A stretch of 64,000 bases of DNA, taken from Pseudorasbora parva (lineage: Eukaryota > Chordata > Actinopteri > Cypriniformes > Gobionidae). Under the pieces are notes generated by a model. That model had not been told where the DNA came from. It did no database searches and saw only the letters and a list, made by a program, of their open reading frames with translations. Location of the stretch: NCBI RefSeq assembly GCF_024679245.1, contig NC_090174.1:17973933-18037932 (forward strand), in the 5' to 3' direction. Within the stretch, counting starts at the first letter, position 1, and each line of letters begins with the position of its first letter. A program made the translations under genes and the position numbers. Below, piece by piece: positions 52,057 to 61,087 of the stretch.

Positions 52057-52628
52057 CATCACTGTTCTCTCCAGAACGACTGTACAGCCGTATCAAATTT
52101 TATTGCAATATTTTTCTACTTTTAAACAATCGTCATTTTAAAAGAGCTATAAAAATTAAGTTGCAAGATGCATATGAACTTTAATGACATCAAATTCTTA
52201 ATCTGTAGGGTTTAATATGGAGTTGCCCCACCCTTTGAAGCTGCAGCTTCAACTCTTCTGGGAAGGCGTTTCACAAGGTTTAGGAGTGTGTTTATGGGAA
52301 TTTTTGACCATTCTTTTAGAAGCTAATTTTTTATGTCACGCACTGATCTTGGATGAAAAGGCCTGTCTTGCAGTCTCCACTCTAATTCATCCCAAAGGAG
52401 ATCTATTGGTTTGAGGTCAGGACTATGTGCAGGCCACTCAAGTTCCTCTACACCAAACTTGGCCATCCATGTCTTTATGGATCTTGCTTTGTGCGCTGGT
52501 GAGAAGTCACGTTGGAACAGGAAGGGGCATTCCATAAACTGTTCCCATGAAGTTGGGAGCATTATATTGTCCAAAATGTCTTGATATGCTAAAGCATTAA
52601 AATTCCTTTTATTGTAACTAAGGGGCAA
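52054..52628 (-). pseudogene. Tc1-like transposase, C-terminal half (copy 2)
   Basis: The minus-strand frame 52323-52628 holds FQRDFSPAHKA, the second catalytic aspartate motif (usually FQQDNAPxHxA), KTWMAKFGVEELEWPAHSPD and LKPIDLLWDELE, the third catalytic site. In active Tc1 enzymes that site is an E in PDLNPIExLW; here the residue is D (PIDLLW). The N-terminal DNA-binding half and the first aspartate are missing. The cut-and-paste transposase cannot be active from this copy. Confidence 0.85.
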
Positions 52629-52817
52629 GTCCTATGCCTTGAAGCTAGGGTTGGGCATAGTTTTGATTTAAACGATTCTGATTCCGATACCAATTCTTAC
52701 TTTCGATTCTGGTTCTTTTCGATTCTCGATTCCGATTCTTTGAGGGGTGGAGTCAAAACATGTCACATTGATATTCAATGCTATTTTCAATACCACATGG
52801 AAAAAAACACTGCATAT
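52624..52817. repeat. Right arm of an inverted duplication, carrying the empty site
   Basis: It starts GGCAAGTCCTATGCCTTGAA and runs through TAGGGTTGGGCATAG to ACCACATGGAAAAAAACACT. It is the mirror image of 49572-49598 plus 50157-50331. The single ATTTTCAAT at 52783-52791 marks where the 549-bp element is absent. Confidence 0.88.
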
Positions 52818-53612
52818 CCACAACTTTCCCGAACTCTGACCTTTTCCATGATCGCTATCGCAACGTAGAACACGCCGGTAACGAACTTCCGGTTTATGTT
52901 AGTCTGTACTGTTATCAGCTAAACGCTTGGTTGTATTATGAGGATTCAGGAGTAGACTTTTACAACACCGCTTCAGGCAAAATGATCACATGTCCCAGAT
53001 GGTCGCATGGATCTGACTATCTTACAAGAACTTACTAATATCTGTAGCACTAAGCGATTCACCAGAGTTATGCGGTGCACACATTTTGCCACTGTGTGGT
53101 AGGCTTGGCTGTTCCTATCCACGCAAGATTTACCTTCCGTCCATGCGCCTGTAAATCGATTTCATTTTATTATAAATAAAGGTTTATTTGTTTCAAGTTA
53201 TTTATTTTGTTAGATATTTCCACATTGTGGGGGTCCCGCAAAATAATTTAATTTTCCCGCGACATGCACACAATAATATCTTGCCACTCGCATCCGCATT
53301 CACCATCAAATATGATCCCGCGCCGCACTCGGTTGTGCTGGGTCCCGCCGCCCGCGGGAGTGCGGGTCTCTCTTTAACGTTAGGTTGTTAGAGTGGTCTT
53401 GCTACACAATAAATGTGTAAATTATTGAAAACAATAAACATACCCCTTGCAAAAAATTATACAGTTATACTGCAGTATTTTAAATAGGTTAAACTAATAT
53501 TATATAAACTCAATAATTAAATTTTGAAGTTCATGCATCTATTTTCATGTTGATTAAAAAAAAAGTCTACTGACAATGTCTGACATGATTTCAACAATTA
53601 CAAATATTAAAA
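52818..53612. other. Repeat-derived DNA, no gene
   Basis: 53210-53390 has GGGTCCCGC...CCCGCGGGAGTGCGGGTCTC, similar to the ends of the hAT-like element at 43015-43868, so it is probably one end of a related copy. Nothing coding was recognised. Confidence 0.45.
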
Positions 53613-53615
53613 TAT

Positions 53616-54343
53616 AAATATTACTTCTACATCACAATTCTTGAGTTTATTTGATGGGCATTGAATGGGTGCGTATGGTGTTAGGCAACATATCAAACGG
53701 GTCTGTTTATGTTGCATGGTTTATGGAAGCAAGTAGGTTTCTGAGGTGAGAGACCCAGGCGCTCAGCGCTCATCAACCCCAGCGAGAGCAGCCTTAACTC
53801 GGCTCGTCCTTCTGATGACTGCCGCTGCCTGGCAGAAGCCCCTCCCATGACGCAAATTTGCGTCTGTTGTGTAGTGAATGAAGCGACTGGAGTCAAAATG
53901 TTCACGCTTCCATGTTCGCGCGAATAGCGCTATTTATTCTCGTCACTCGCGTCTGGTATGAACGCAGCATAACTGTTGTGTGCGCTAAACCGGAACTGAG
54001 ATACCGTCAACCGGAAGTATCAAGTGTCATGGCGACGCCCACTAAGACTCGCAGGAAAGTTGTGGATACTGTCAAATAGATATTTTAAATATAATATTTT
54101 TTTTTGTCCGTCTATTGAAAGTCTAGGCAATCAAATATTTCTTCTTAAGAGATCACTTTATATAATAAAGCTTTTAAGCTTTTTCTCATATATAAACATT
54201 GATCAATTAGCCTATTATTAAAATTATCTCACAAATAAGTGAGATCATCCAGGTGGATGCTGCACATTGGTGGTGGCTGAGGAGATTCCCCCCTTATGTA
54301 AAGCACTTTGGGTGTCTAGAAAAGCACTATATAAATGTAATGA

Positions 54344-54410
<67 letters not shown>

Positions 54411-54433
54411 TCTTTGCAACCACCAAACCCAGA
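53616..54433. repeat. Direct duplicate, copy B (pairs with 51250-52056)
   Basis: See copy A. The (ATT)n run here (about 54344-54411) is longer. A 70-codon minus-strand frame (53693-53905) is shared with copy A only because the DNA is duplicated. Confidence 0.9.
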
Positions 54434-54665
54434 CTCGTCCATCGGATTGCCAGACACAGAAGTATGATTCGTCACACCAGAGAACACATCTCCACTTTAG
54501 TGGCAGTGTGCTTTACACCACTGCATCCAACGCTTTACATTGCACTTGGTGATGTAAGGATTGGATGCAGCTGCTCGGCCATGAAAACCCATTCCATGAA
54601 GCTCTCTACGCACTGTTTGCCACCACAATATTCAACTATATTACTGTCAAAGTCTAGGTTGTCTA
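54410..54665 (-). pseudogene. Tc1-like transposon, middle part
   Basis: Minus-strand sequence matching CATGGCCGAGCAGCTGCATC and TCTCTGGTGTGACGAATCAT belongs to the transposase region ahead of the part kept at 52054-52628. So the two ATT-bearing duplicates are each joined to a different half of a Tc1 element at the same CCCAGAC junction. Confidence 0.65.
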
Positions 54666-55429
54666 TTATTTCATATTAAATTTGTAACAAGTAGGGGTGT
54701 CCCCGACTAAGGATTTACACATTCGAATCAGAATTTTCGAATCTCTCTGTAGTCGACTGATAGTCGAATCATCTATGTGTGTGTAAACCATAGACCGGAA
54801 AAAAATAAACAGTATAAACGGGTTGGGAAGGGCAGGACACTATTCAGCAGGAGGCTATATAAGACTATTTTTATTTTACTTTACACATGGCACACAGCCA
54901 CTACTTTTAATAAAATGATCAAAACTATACACTACACATTCGTAAATGAACCGTTTCATTTACGAATCGAACATTTAAAGGCCGTGATTGAAACTGAACA
55001 TCACACAAATATATAAAGAACATTTTGATAAATAAACCTAAAAACAATACCTGCCTAGAGAGGAAAAGAACACTTAAAATGCGTTTATATGCGCGTTCTT
55101 AAGCCGATTGTGCCTATAGGGGGTCGCACACCGGACTGAAGCTCAGCGCTGTGTCTCAGGGATCTCACACCAGGCAGACGTGAATATTACGCGCCGTGCG
55201 CGAGCTCAATTTTGAATCACTGCACGATAAGTGTATCTTGTAGTACAGGGTGAAATCAGTATAAATTCACGATTTGAGGGAAATATACATTTATCGCCGC
55301 GGACAGGTGTCGAATGCCGCCGTCGGTGTATATGTGTTCGAATTTTAAAGGCGCGGCGCATCCGGTGCGAAGCTCAGTGCCCTTAAAGGGGCGATCCCTC
55401 AGCGCCGTGACACGTGACACGGCTCATTA

Positions 55430-55586
55430 CCATAAAGTTGAGCTGATTTCAACTCTCCTCGACGCCCAAATCGTCCAAGACGCGCCGCGCCGCTCTCGCC
55501 GGAGCTCGCCGCCCGGCTCCCATTGAAAATGAATGACTTCCGGCCAGCTTGCCGCTCACGCCGCCGGCGGTGTGAACGCACAGTTA
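55430..55586. repeat. Partial copy of the nested TTA-flanked element
   Basis: The last about 150 bp of the element at 55587-56241 (from CATTACCATAAAGTTGAG to GAACGCACAGTTA) are repeated here with only a few differences. The shared TTA at 55584-55586 ends this copy and begins the next. Confidence 0.85.
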
Positions 55587-56241
55587 CCGTGCGTTCACAC
55601 CGCCGCCGCCAAAAGCGTCAAATTTCGCTCTTGCCGCCCTGACAACGACGCTGTACAAAGCTCCGTGGACGTGCTGCCGCTCTGACGTAGATCGAATGTT
55701 TTTTCTTTTTTTAAACTGTATTTAAAGAGGCCGCAAATCAAACAAGCATGTTGATGGATATACTAACCACAAGTAGGGTATACATTAACTTCATGAAATC
55801 GTTTAAATGTGAAAGTAAGAATTAATTGCATACCCGCTGAACAACGATTGTTCTAGCGCCTGTAAAATAGAGTTGCGCGACTTCTTAACAAATTACACAT
55901 CACTATGAATAATCTCGTCATAAATGATAGGGAACCCCGCACAGCAATGATCAACCTCTCCTACAATTTGCTTGGGAACTAATGTGGTCGGAACCAAAGT
56001 TTACAGGCCTGCGTTCTCTGGATTTCTCTCAAGCGGAGCACTTCTACATTCTGACTGGTTGCCGCCAAACCGCGTCATAGATCATTACCATAAAGTTGAG
56101 TTGATTTCAACTCTCCTCGACGCTCAAATCGTCCAAGACGCGCCGCGCCGCTCTCGCCGGAGCTCGCCGCCCGGCTCCCATTGAAAATGAATGACTTCCG
56201 GCCAGCTTGCCGCTCTCGCCGCCGGCGGTGTGAACGCACAG
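55587..56241. mobile_element. Nested TTA-flanked element (Harbinger-type MITE)
   Basis: The ends CCGTGCGTTCACACCGCCG and, inverted, CTGTGCGTTCACACCGCCG differ at one base. TTA lies on both sides (55584-55586, 56242-56244), the 3-bp duplication typical of Harbinger elements. The ends are CpG-rich (GCCGCCGGCGGTG). It encodes nothing. Confidence 0.8.
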
Positions 56242-56372
56242 TTAGATTGAGTACACCCATATTGCCAAAATGGTATTATCCTCATTTCATAACACCCGCG
56301 AAGATTCGACCATGAGATCAGTGGTCGAATCCGGTCCTGCATCGAATCTTCGACTATTAGGGGTCACCCCTA

Positions 56373-56630
56373 GTAATAAGCCTCTTAAGTCTATAAAATA
56401 AGGTGCTTGGAGGTTCTAGAGGAATATTCTGAAAAATATATAAAAAATAATTAATAAAGGCAATATATTAATTTTTAATATACTTATCCTCCCTATTGCA
56501 GAGATTGGTAATTATGTCCAAAAAACATATTTAATACCCAAATATGTGAAGACTCTGGAAGTTTTAAACATGTTAACGTTTACTGCTAGGATTATCCCCT
56601 TCTTCCTCATTCAACAACATCATAATAGAA
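56373..56630. other. AT-rich DNA between two elements
   Basis: No feature was seen. The DIRS element is inserted at its right edge. Confidence 0.6.
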
Positions 56631-56846
56631 AACGTCTCGGTTACGTATGTAACCCTCGTTCCCTGAAGGAGGGAACGGAGACGTACGTCAGAACTGAACC
56701 GACGAATTGGGATCTGCCCTCAGAGACCTATCCACTTCGAGTGTAAAAAACGAGCCAATCGGAGATTGGCATGTGATCCACACATTCCACGCTCCGCCCC
56801 GCAGCGCGGGTATAAATAGGAAGTGGAATGGTAGATCAAATGCTTT
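56631..56846. repeat. DIRS terminal repeat, left end (3' end of the element)
   Basis: The outer extension 56631-56679 holds two palindromes, GGTTACGTATGTAACC and GTTCCCTGAAGGAGGGAAC. The core 56680-56846 starts with the palindrome GACGTACGTC and is the inverted copy of 62910-63076 with about one mismatch. Confidence 0.93.
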
Positions 56847-56909
56847 TTTCAACTGAGGAGCCGAATACGTGACTGGGCTCCTAGCTGAAGCACAGCTCCT
56901 GGCGACGGG

Positions 56910-57023
56910 ACGTACGTCTCCGTTCCCTCCTTCAGGGAACGAGGGTTACATACGTAACCGAGACGTTCCCTTTCAGTCGGTCACGTTCGACGTACGTCAG
57001 AACTGAACCGACGAATTGGGATC
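56910..57023. repeat. DIRS internal complementary region
   Basis: Arm A, 56910-56967, is the exact reverse complement of the left terminus 56631-56688. Arm B, 56965-57023, is the exact reverse complement of the right terminus 63042-63100. They overlap by GTT (56965-56967). In the DIRS model this region aligns the two ends of the linear DNA so they can be ligated into a circle. Its position next to the 3' terminal repeat is the classical one. Confidence 0.95.
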
Positions 57024-57648
57024 CCTTTGGAAAACGCCAGGATGCTGGCCCTTCCAGCGTCCTGCTTGAGCGCACTGGACCGTCTAGTATGGTACGGAAG
57101 TCAGGGCTCCAAGCAGGGAGGTCAGTCACTGCTGTTTCTGCAAGACCCACTTAGAGTGACCATAGACCGCTGGGAAGCGTGCCCTCTCGGAAGAGGTACG
57201 CTGCGGGGCCACGTCCTTCAGGGAAGGAGTGGTGGCGGAATACACATAAGGACTAACCTGGCAGGGTAGTGCAACATATGGCAGTCTCTGGGGTGGTTCC
57301 AACCTAATTGTAGGGGGGAAAGAACACGCCCAGAGACGACAGAGCGGGCTCTGTCGAGGGAAAGACACGGGGCTAGCCCGAAGGGTAGCTGATACCGTGG
57401 ACGAATACACATATAGGGTTGCCGTGAGGGAACCGCTACATATGGAACCCAGCCTACAACCACGTTCCACAAGCATACGGGTGCAGGCCTAGCGTCAGAC
57501 GGTCCGCAACGTCTGACACCGCATGGGGTGACGGAGGAGCTCGACAGGGTTAGCCGGTTTCCCGGGGAACACAACTGGAGACAATAAATGCACGTATCCG
57601 GCCCAGAGGGCGGGAGTGGCGTTGCAAGCCGACACTTAGAACGGGTAC
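57024..57648 (-). other. DIRS non-coding segment between recombinase stop and internal complementary region
   Basis: About 620 bp without a gene. Overlapping minus-strand frames of 116-118 codons here (57126-57574) are rich in Pro, Ser, Arg and Leu and look like GC-rich background. CATATGGAACCCAGCC and CATATGGCAGTCTCTGG-type near repeats occur. Confidence 0.6.
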
Positions 57649-58827
57649 TTAGCGCTCCTGGCCACCAGGGGCGAGGATGCGGGAAGATACCGGCTCTACA
57701 CGTAAGCTATAAAACCTAGCAAACGTGTTAGGTGTCGCCCAGCCCGCAGCTCTACAAATGTCTGTCAGCGAGGCGCCTTGAGCCAGCGCCCAGGAAGAAG
57801 CAACACTCCGAGTGGAGTGTGCTCTTACACCGAACGGGCAAGGCACGTCTTGGGACTGGTAAGCCAAGACTATAGCATCCACTATCCAGTGGGCTAACCT
57901 CTGCTTGGAGACAGCCTTTCCCTTCTGCTGGCCTCCGTAACAGACGAAGAGTTGCTCTAAGGTCCGAAAGCTTTGGGTCCGGTCAATGTAAGCGTGAAGA
58001 GCGCGGACCGGACACAACAAAGCCAGGGCTGGGTCTGCCTCCTCCGAAGGCAGCGCTTGCAGGTTCACCACCTGGTCCCGGAAGGGAGTGGTAGTAACCT
58101 TGGGCACGTATCCGGGCCTGGGTCTCAGGACAACGTGAGAGTTACCAGGCCCGAACTCTAGGCACGATTCGCTGACCGAAAGTGCGTGCAGGTCCCCTAC
58201 CCTCTTGATCGAGGCCAAAGCAGTCAAGAGCACTGTCTTCATTGACAGGATTTTAATCTCAATGGACTCCAACGGCTCGAAGGGAGGGCTCTGAAGTGCT
58301 CTGAGCACTAGAGCCAAGTCCCAAGAGGGCATCGAGGATGGACGAGGAGGATTTAGTCTCCTCGCACCTCTGAGGAACCTGACGATTAGGTCGTGCTTTC
58401 CGACGGACTTACCTTCGACTGCTTCGTGATACGCCGCTATTGCGGCGACGTACACTTTGAGGGTGGAGGGAGACAGCCTTCGCTCCAACCCGTCTTGCAG
58501 GAAGGAAAGCACAACACCAATCGAACACCTTCGGGGGTCTTCCTGGCGGGAAGAACACCACTCAACGAACAGGTTCCACTTCAGTACATAGAGGCGCCTC
58601 GTAGAGGGGGCTCTAGCTGAAGAGATGGTATCTACGACTGCTTGTGGTAGTCCATCTAGAACCTCCGCGTCCCGTCCAGGGACCAGACATGAAGATTCCA
58701 GAGGTCTGGACGCGGGTGCCATAGAGTGCCCCGTCCCTGAGAAAGAAGGTCCTTCCTCAGGGGAATGGGCGAAGGAGGGGCTGTCGCGAGGAGAGTTAGT
58801 TCTGGGAACCAGGTCCGGTTGGGCCAA
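57649..58827 (-). CDS. DIRS tyrosine recombinase (integrase)
   Basis: 392 residues. The N-terminal part (about 55-150) has an STRRLYVLKWNLFVEWC and LSPSTLKVYVAAIAAYHEA pattern, the core-binding domain of tyrosine recombinases. The catalytic domain has R209 (ALASIKRVGDL), H337 and R340 (AHSTRSVASSWAL), W363 and the nucleophile Y373 (FARFYSLRVEP). All key residues are present and the frame is intact. It inserts the circular DNA copy by site-specific-type recombination. The first ATG lies 172 bases inside the RT/RNase H frame, so the two genes overlap; an internal start is possible because the first 50 residues are low in family character. Confidence 0.93.
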   Translation of the reverse strand: MAQPDLVPRTNSPRDSPSFAHSPEEGPSFSGTGHSMAPASRPLESSCLVPGRDAEVLDGLPQAVVDTISSARAPSTRRLYVLKWNLFVEWCSSRQEDPRRCSIGVVLSFLQDGLERRLSPSTLKVYVAAIAAYHEAVEGKSVGKHDLIVRFLRGARRLNPPRPSSMPSWDLALVLRALQSPPFEPLESIEIKILSMKTVLLTALASIKRVGDLHALSVSESCLEFGPGNSHVVLRPRPGYVPKVTTTPFRDQVVNLQALPSEEADPALALLCPVRALHAYIDRTQSFRTLEQLFVCYGGQQKGKAVSKQRLAHWIVDAIVLAYQSQDVPCPFGVRAHSTRSVASSWALAQGASLTDICRAAGWATPNTFARFYSLRVEPVSSRILAPGGQER

Positions 58828-60578
58828 TACGGCGCAACTAACAAGACCTGCTCCTCATCCTCCCTGACTTTGCACAGGGTCTGTGCAAGAAGGCTCACTG
58901 GGGGGAACGCATACTTGCGTAGGTCCCGGGGCCAGCTGTGCGCCAGTGCATCTGTGCCGAGGGTACCCCCGGTCAGGGAATAGTACCACTGGCAATGGGT
59001 CGAGTCCGGAGAGGCAAACAGGTCTACCTGTGCGGCTCCGAACTGGTCCCATATCAGCTGGACCGCCTGGGGGTGGAGTCGCCATTCTCCCGGAGGTGCT
59101 GGCTGCTGAGAGAGCTCGTCGGCTGTCTGGTTCAGCGCACCAGGGACATGCATGGCCCGAAGCGACCTCAGATGCTTCTGACTCCACAGGAGCAGGTGGC
59201 GGGCGAGTTGGAACAGGCGACGGGAGCGTAGACCACCCTGACGGTTGATGTACGCAACGGCCACCGTGCTGTCCGTACGGACCAGTACATGCTTGCCACG
59301 TAGCGGCCCCTTGAGGCGGCGCAGTGCCAAGTGTACTGCTAGCAACTCGAGGCAATTGATATGCCAATGCAATTGCGGTTCCGTCCACAGACCCGCAACT
59401 GCATGCCCGTTGTACGTGGCCCCCCAACCCGTGGATGAGGCATCCGTGAATAGCACAGCATGCCTGCACACTTGTTCTAGGGGCACCCCGGCCCGGAGAA
59501 ACGAAGCGTTGGACCACGGGCTGAAGGTTTGGCGGCAGTAAGGAGTCACTCGGACCCGGTACTGGCCGCTCTGCCACGCCCACCTCGGGACTCGGCCATG
59601 AAGCCAGTGTTGGAGCGGTCTCATATGAAGCAATCCGAGCGGCGTGACCGCGGCTACAGATGCCATATGCCCCAGGAGCCTCTGAAAAAGTTTCAGTGGG
59701 ACCGCTGTTCTGCCTTTGAACATATTCAAGCAGTTCAACACCGACCTGACTCGCTCCTCCGTGAGGCGCGCAGTCTGGCTGACCGAATCCAGCTCCATAC
59801 CGAGGTAAGAGATTCTCTGCGTAGGACAGGTCTTGCTCTTCTCTCGGTTGACCCGAAGGCCCAACTGGCTGAGGTGACTGAGCACCATGTCCCTGTGTTC
59901 GCACAACTGCTCCCGAGACTGGGCGAGAATGAGCCAGTCGTCGAGATAGTTGAGGATGCGAACGCCGCGTTCTCGGAGTGGAACAATGGCTGCCTCCGCG
60001 ACCTTCGTAAAGACGCGAGGCGACAGGGACAGCCCGAAGGGCAGGACTTTGTACTGGTATGCCTTTCCCTCGAACGCAAAGCGTAGGAACGGTCTGTGTC
60101 GGGGGAGTATAGAGACATGAAAGTACGCGTCCTTCAGGTCGATCGCTGCAAACCAATCCTGGGGACGGATGCATTGAAAAATGCGTTTCTGCGTTAACAT
60201 CCGGAACGGGAGCTTGTGCAGGGCCCGATTCAGGACGCGCAGGTCCAGGATTGGCCGGAGCCCACCCCCTTTCTTGGGCACGATGAAGTAAGGGCTGTAA
60301 AACCCTGTCTTCATCTCGGCTGGAGGAACCGGCTCGATCGCGTCCTTCGCCAGTAGGACCTCGATCTCTGACCGCAAGACTTGAGCATCGCTGCTTCGCA
60401 CTGAGGTGAAGAGGATGCCCTTGTACTTGGGTGGCCGGCGCGCGAACTGAATCGCATAGCCGAGTCTGATGGTACGGATGAGCCAACGGGACGGTCGAGG
60501 GAGCTGTAGCCACGCTCCCAGGGACCGTACCAGCGGGACCAACGGCACCACAGACATGCCCGGGGTGGGGCAGCGCAT
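58656..60578 (-). CDS. DIRS reverse transcriptase / RNase H
   Basis: 640 residues from the first ATG; the true start could lie further upstream. RT motifs: YSPYFIVPKKGGGLRPILDL (about 94-113), AIDLKDAYFHV (145-155), LPFGLSLSPRVFTK (179-192), YLDDWLIL (211-218). RNase H: LFTDASSTGWGA with D379, E411, TDST with D436, and D487. The last about 140 residues (VDLFASPDSTHCQW, LLVAPYWPNRTWFPEL) are a C-terminal region conserved in DIRS elements, described in some of them as methylase-related; I cannot confirm a methylase fold from sequence. All catalytic residues are intact. It overlaps the recombinase by 172 bases and lies 509 bases after gag. Confidence 0.94.
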   Translation of the reverse strand: MRCPTPGMSVVPLVPLVRSLGAWLQLPRPSRWLIRTIRLGYAIQFARRPPKYKGILFTSVRSSDAQVLRSEIEVLLAKDAIEPVPPAEMKTGFYSPYFIVPKKGGGLRPILDLRVLNRALHKLPFRMLTQKRIFQCIRPQDWFAAIDLKDAYFHVSILPRHRPFLRFAFEGKAYQYKVLPFGLSLSPRVFTKVAEAAIVPLRERGVRILNYLDDWLILAQSREQLCEHRDMVLSHLSQLGLRVNREKSKTCPTQRISYLGMELDSVSQTARLTEERVRSVLNCLNMFKGRTAVPLKLFQRLLGHMASVAAVTPLGLLHMRPLQHWLHGRVPRWAWQSGQYRVRVTPYCRQTFSPWSNASFLRAGVPLEQVCRHAVLFTDASSTGWGATYNGHAVAGLWTEPQLHWHINCLELLAVHLALRRLKGPLRGKHVLVRTDSTVAVAYINRQGGLRSRRLFQLARHLLLWSQKHLRSLRAMHVPGALNQTADELSQQPAPPGEWRLHPQAVQLIWDQFGAAQVDLFASPDSTHCQWYYSLTGGTLGTDALAHSWPRDLRKYAFPPVSLLAQTLCKVREDEEQVLLVAPYWPNRTWFPELTLLATAPPSPIPLRKDLLSQGRGTLWHPRPDLWNLHVWSLDGTRRF

Positions 60579-61087
60579 CGGAGAGCTCTGGCTCGACTCG
60601 GGAGGCCCGGAGTGTCGCGCGAGCTCTCCTGGTGCGGGCAGGGAGCGGGTGAGAAGGCCCGGAGGCGTCCTCGGAGCCCGCTCGACTGCTCGCTGCCCGG
60701 AGGCAGAGAGGTGGGATGCTCAGACCCGACTCGGGAGGCCCGTGGGCGGCCCGGAGTGTTGTCTGAGCTTTCCCGGGAGAGGCAGAGAGTGGGTGAGAAG
60801 GCCCGGAGGCGTCCTCGGAGCCCACTCTGCTGCCCCCTGGCGAGGGGAGGGGAGGGAGGGAGAGACAAAGCCCGGAGGCGTCGTGAACTGCCACCCTGAC
60901 CCTCTTGGGGCCCAGGGGGATAGGAAACTGCTCTTTTTGTGAGTATGTGGGTACCGCCGAGCTCCGGAGAGCTGGCGGCAGATGTTTCGGACCAGTCGGG
61001 ACCCCCCGGTCCTCCTCCGGGGGGTGTGGGAGGGATGCGGACATCATCTCCCGAAGAGCAGCTCCTGTCCTCCCTGGGCTGCCTGTC
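60579..61087 (-). other. DIRS spacer between gag and RT, with internal short repeats
   Basis: About 510 bp, very G+C rich, with two diverged copies of a unit containing GAGAAGGCCCGGAGGCGTCC (about 60649 and 60797), each preceded by GGAGGCCC and GTGTTG/GTGTCG words. Frames run through it without stops on the minus strand, but composition (Ser, Pro, Arg, Gly) argues for low-complexity sequence. RT translation may begin here or by shifting from another frame. Confidence 0.6.

Larger units (their letters stand above)
54692..56372. mobile_element. hAT-like element, 1.68 kb, with near-perfect 8-bp duplication
   Basis: The ends are TAGGGGTGTCCCCGACTAA and, inverted, TAGGGGTGACCCCTAATAG. The flanks GTAACAAG (54684-54691) and GTAATAAG (56373-56380) agree at 7 of 8 bases. 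Subterminal TTCGAATC words occur at both ends. No transposase remains. It contains a nested TTA-flanked element and a partial second copy of it. Confidence 0.85.

Noticed and set aside
51880..52184. Poly-Asn, poly-Tyr and poly-Leu frames (also 54245-54552 and 47969-48269)
   Set aside because: They arise from (ATT)n tracts at the tails of LINE-type retroposons.
52323..52628. Active Tc1 transposase
   Set aside because: Only the C-terminal half is present, the third catalytic residue is changed, and no matching terminal repeats bracket it.
60311..60868. Minus-strand 185-codon frame between gag and RT
   Set aside because: It overlaps the RT start in another frame and is low-complexity Ser/Pro/Arg with internal repeats; no motif was recognised.
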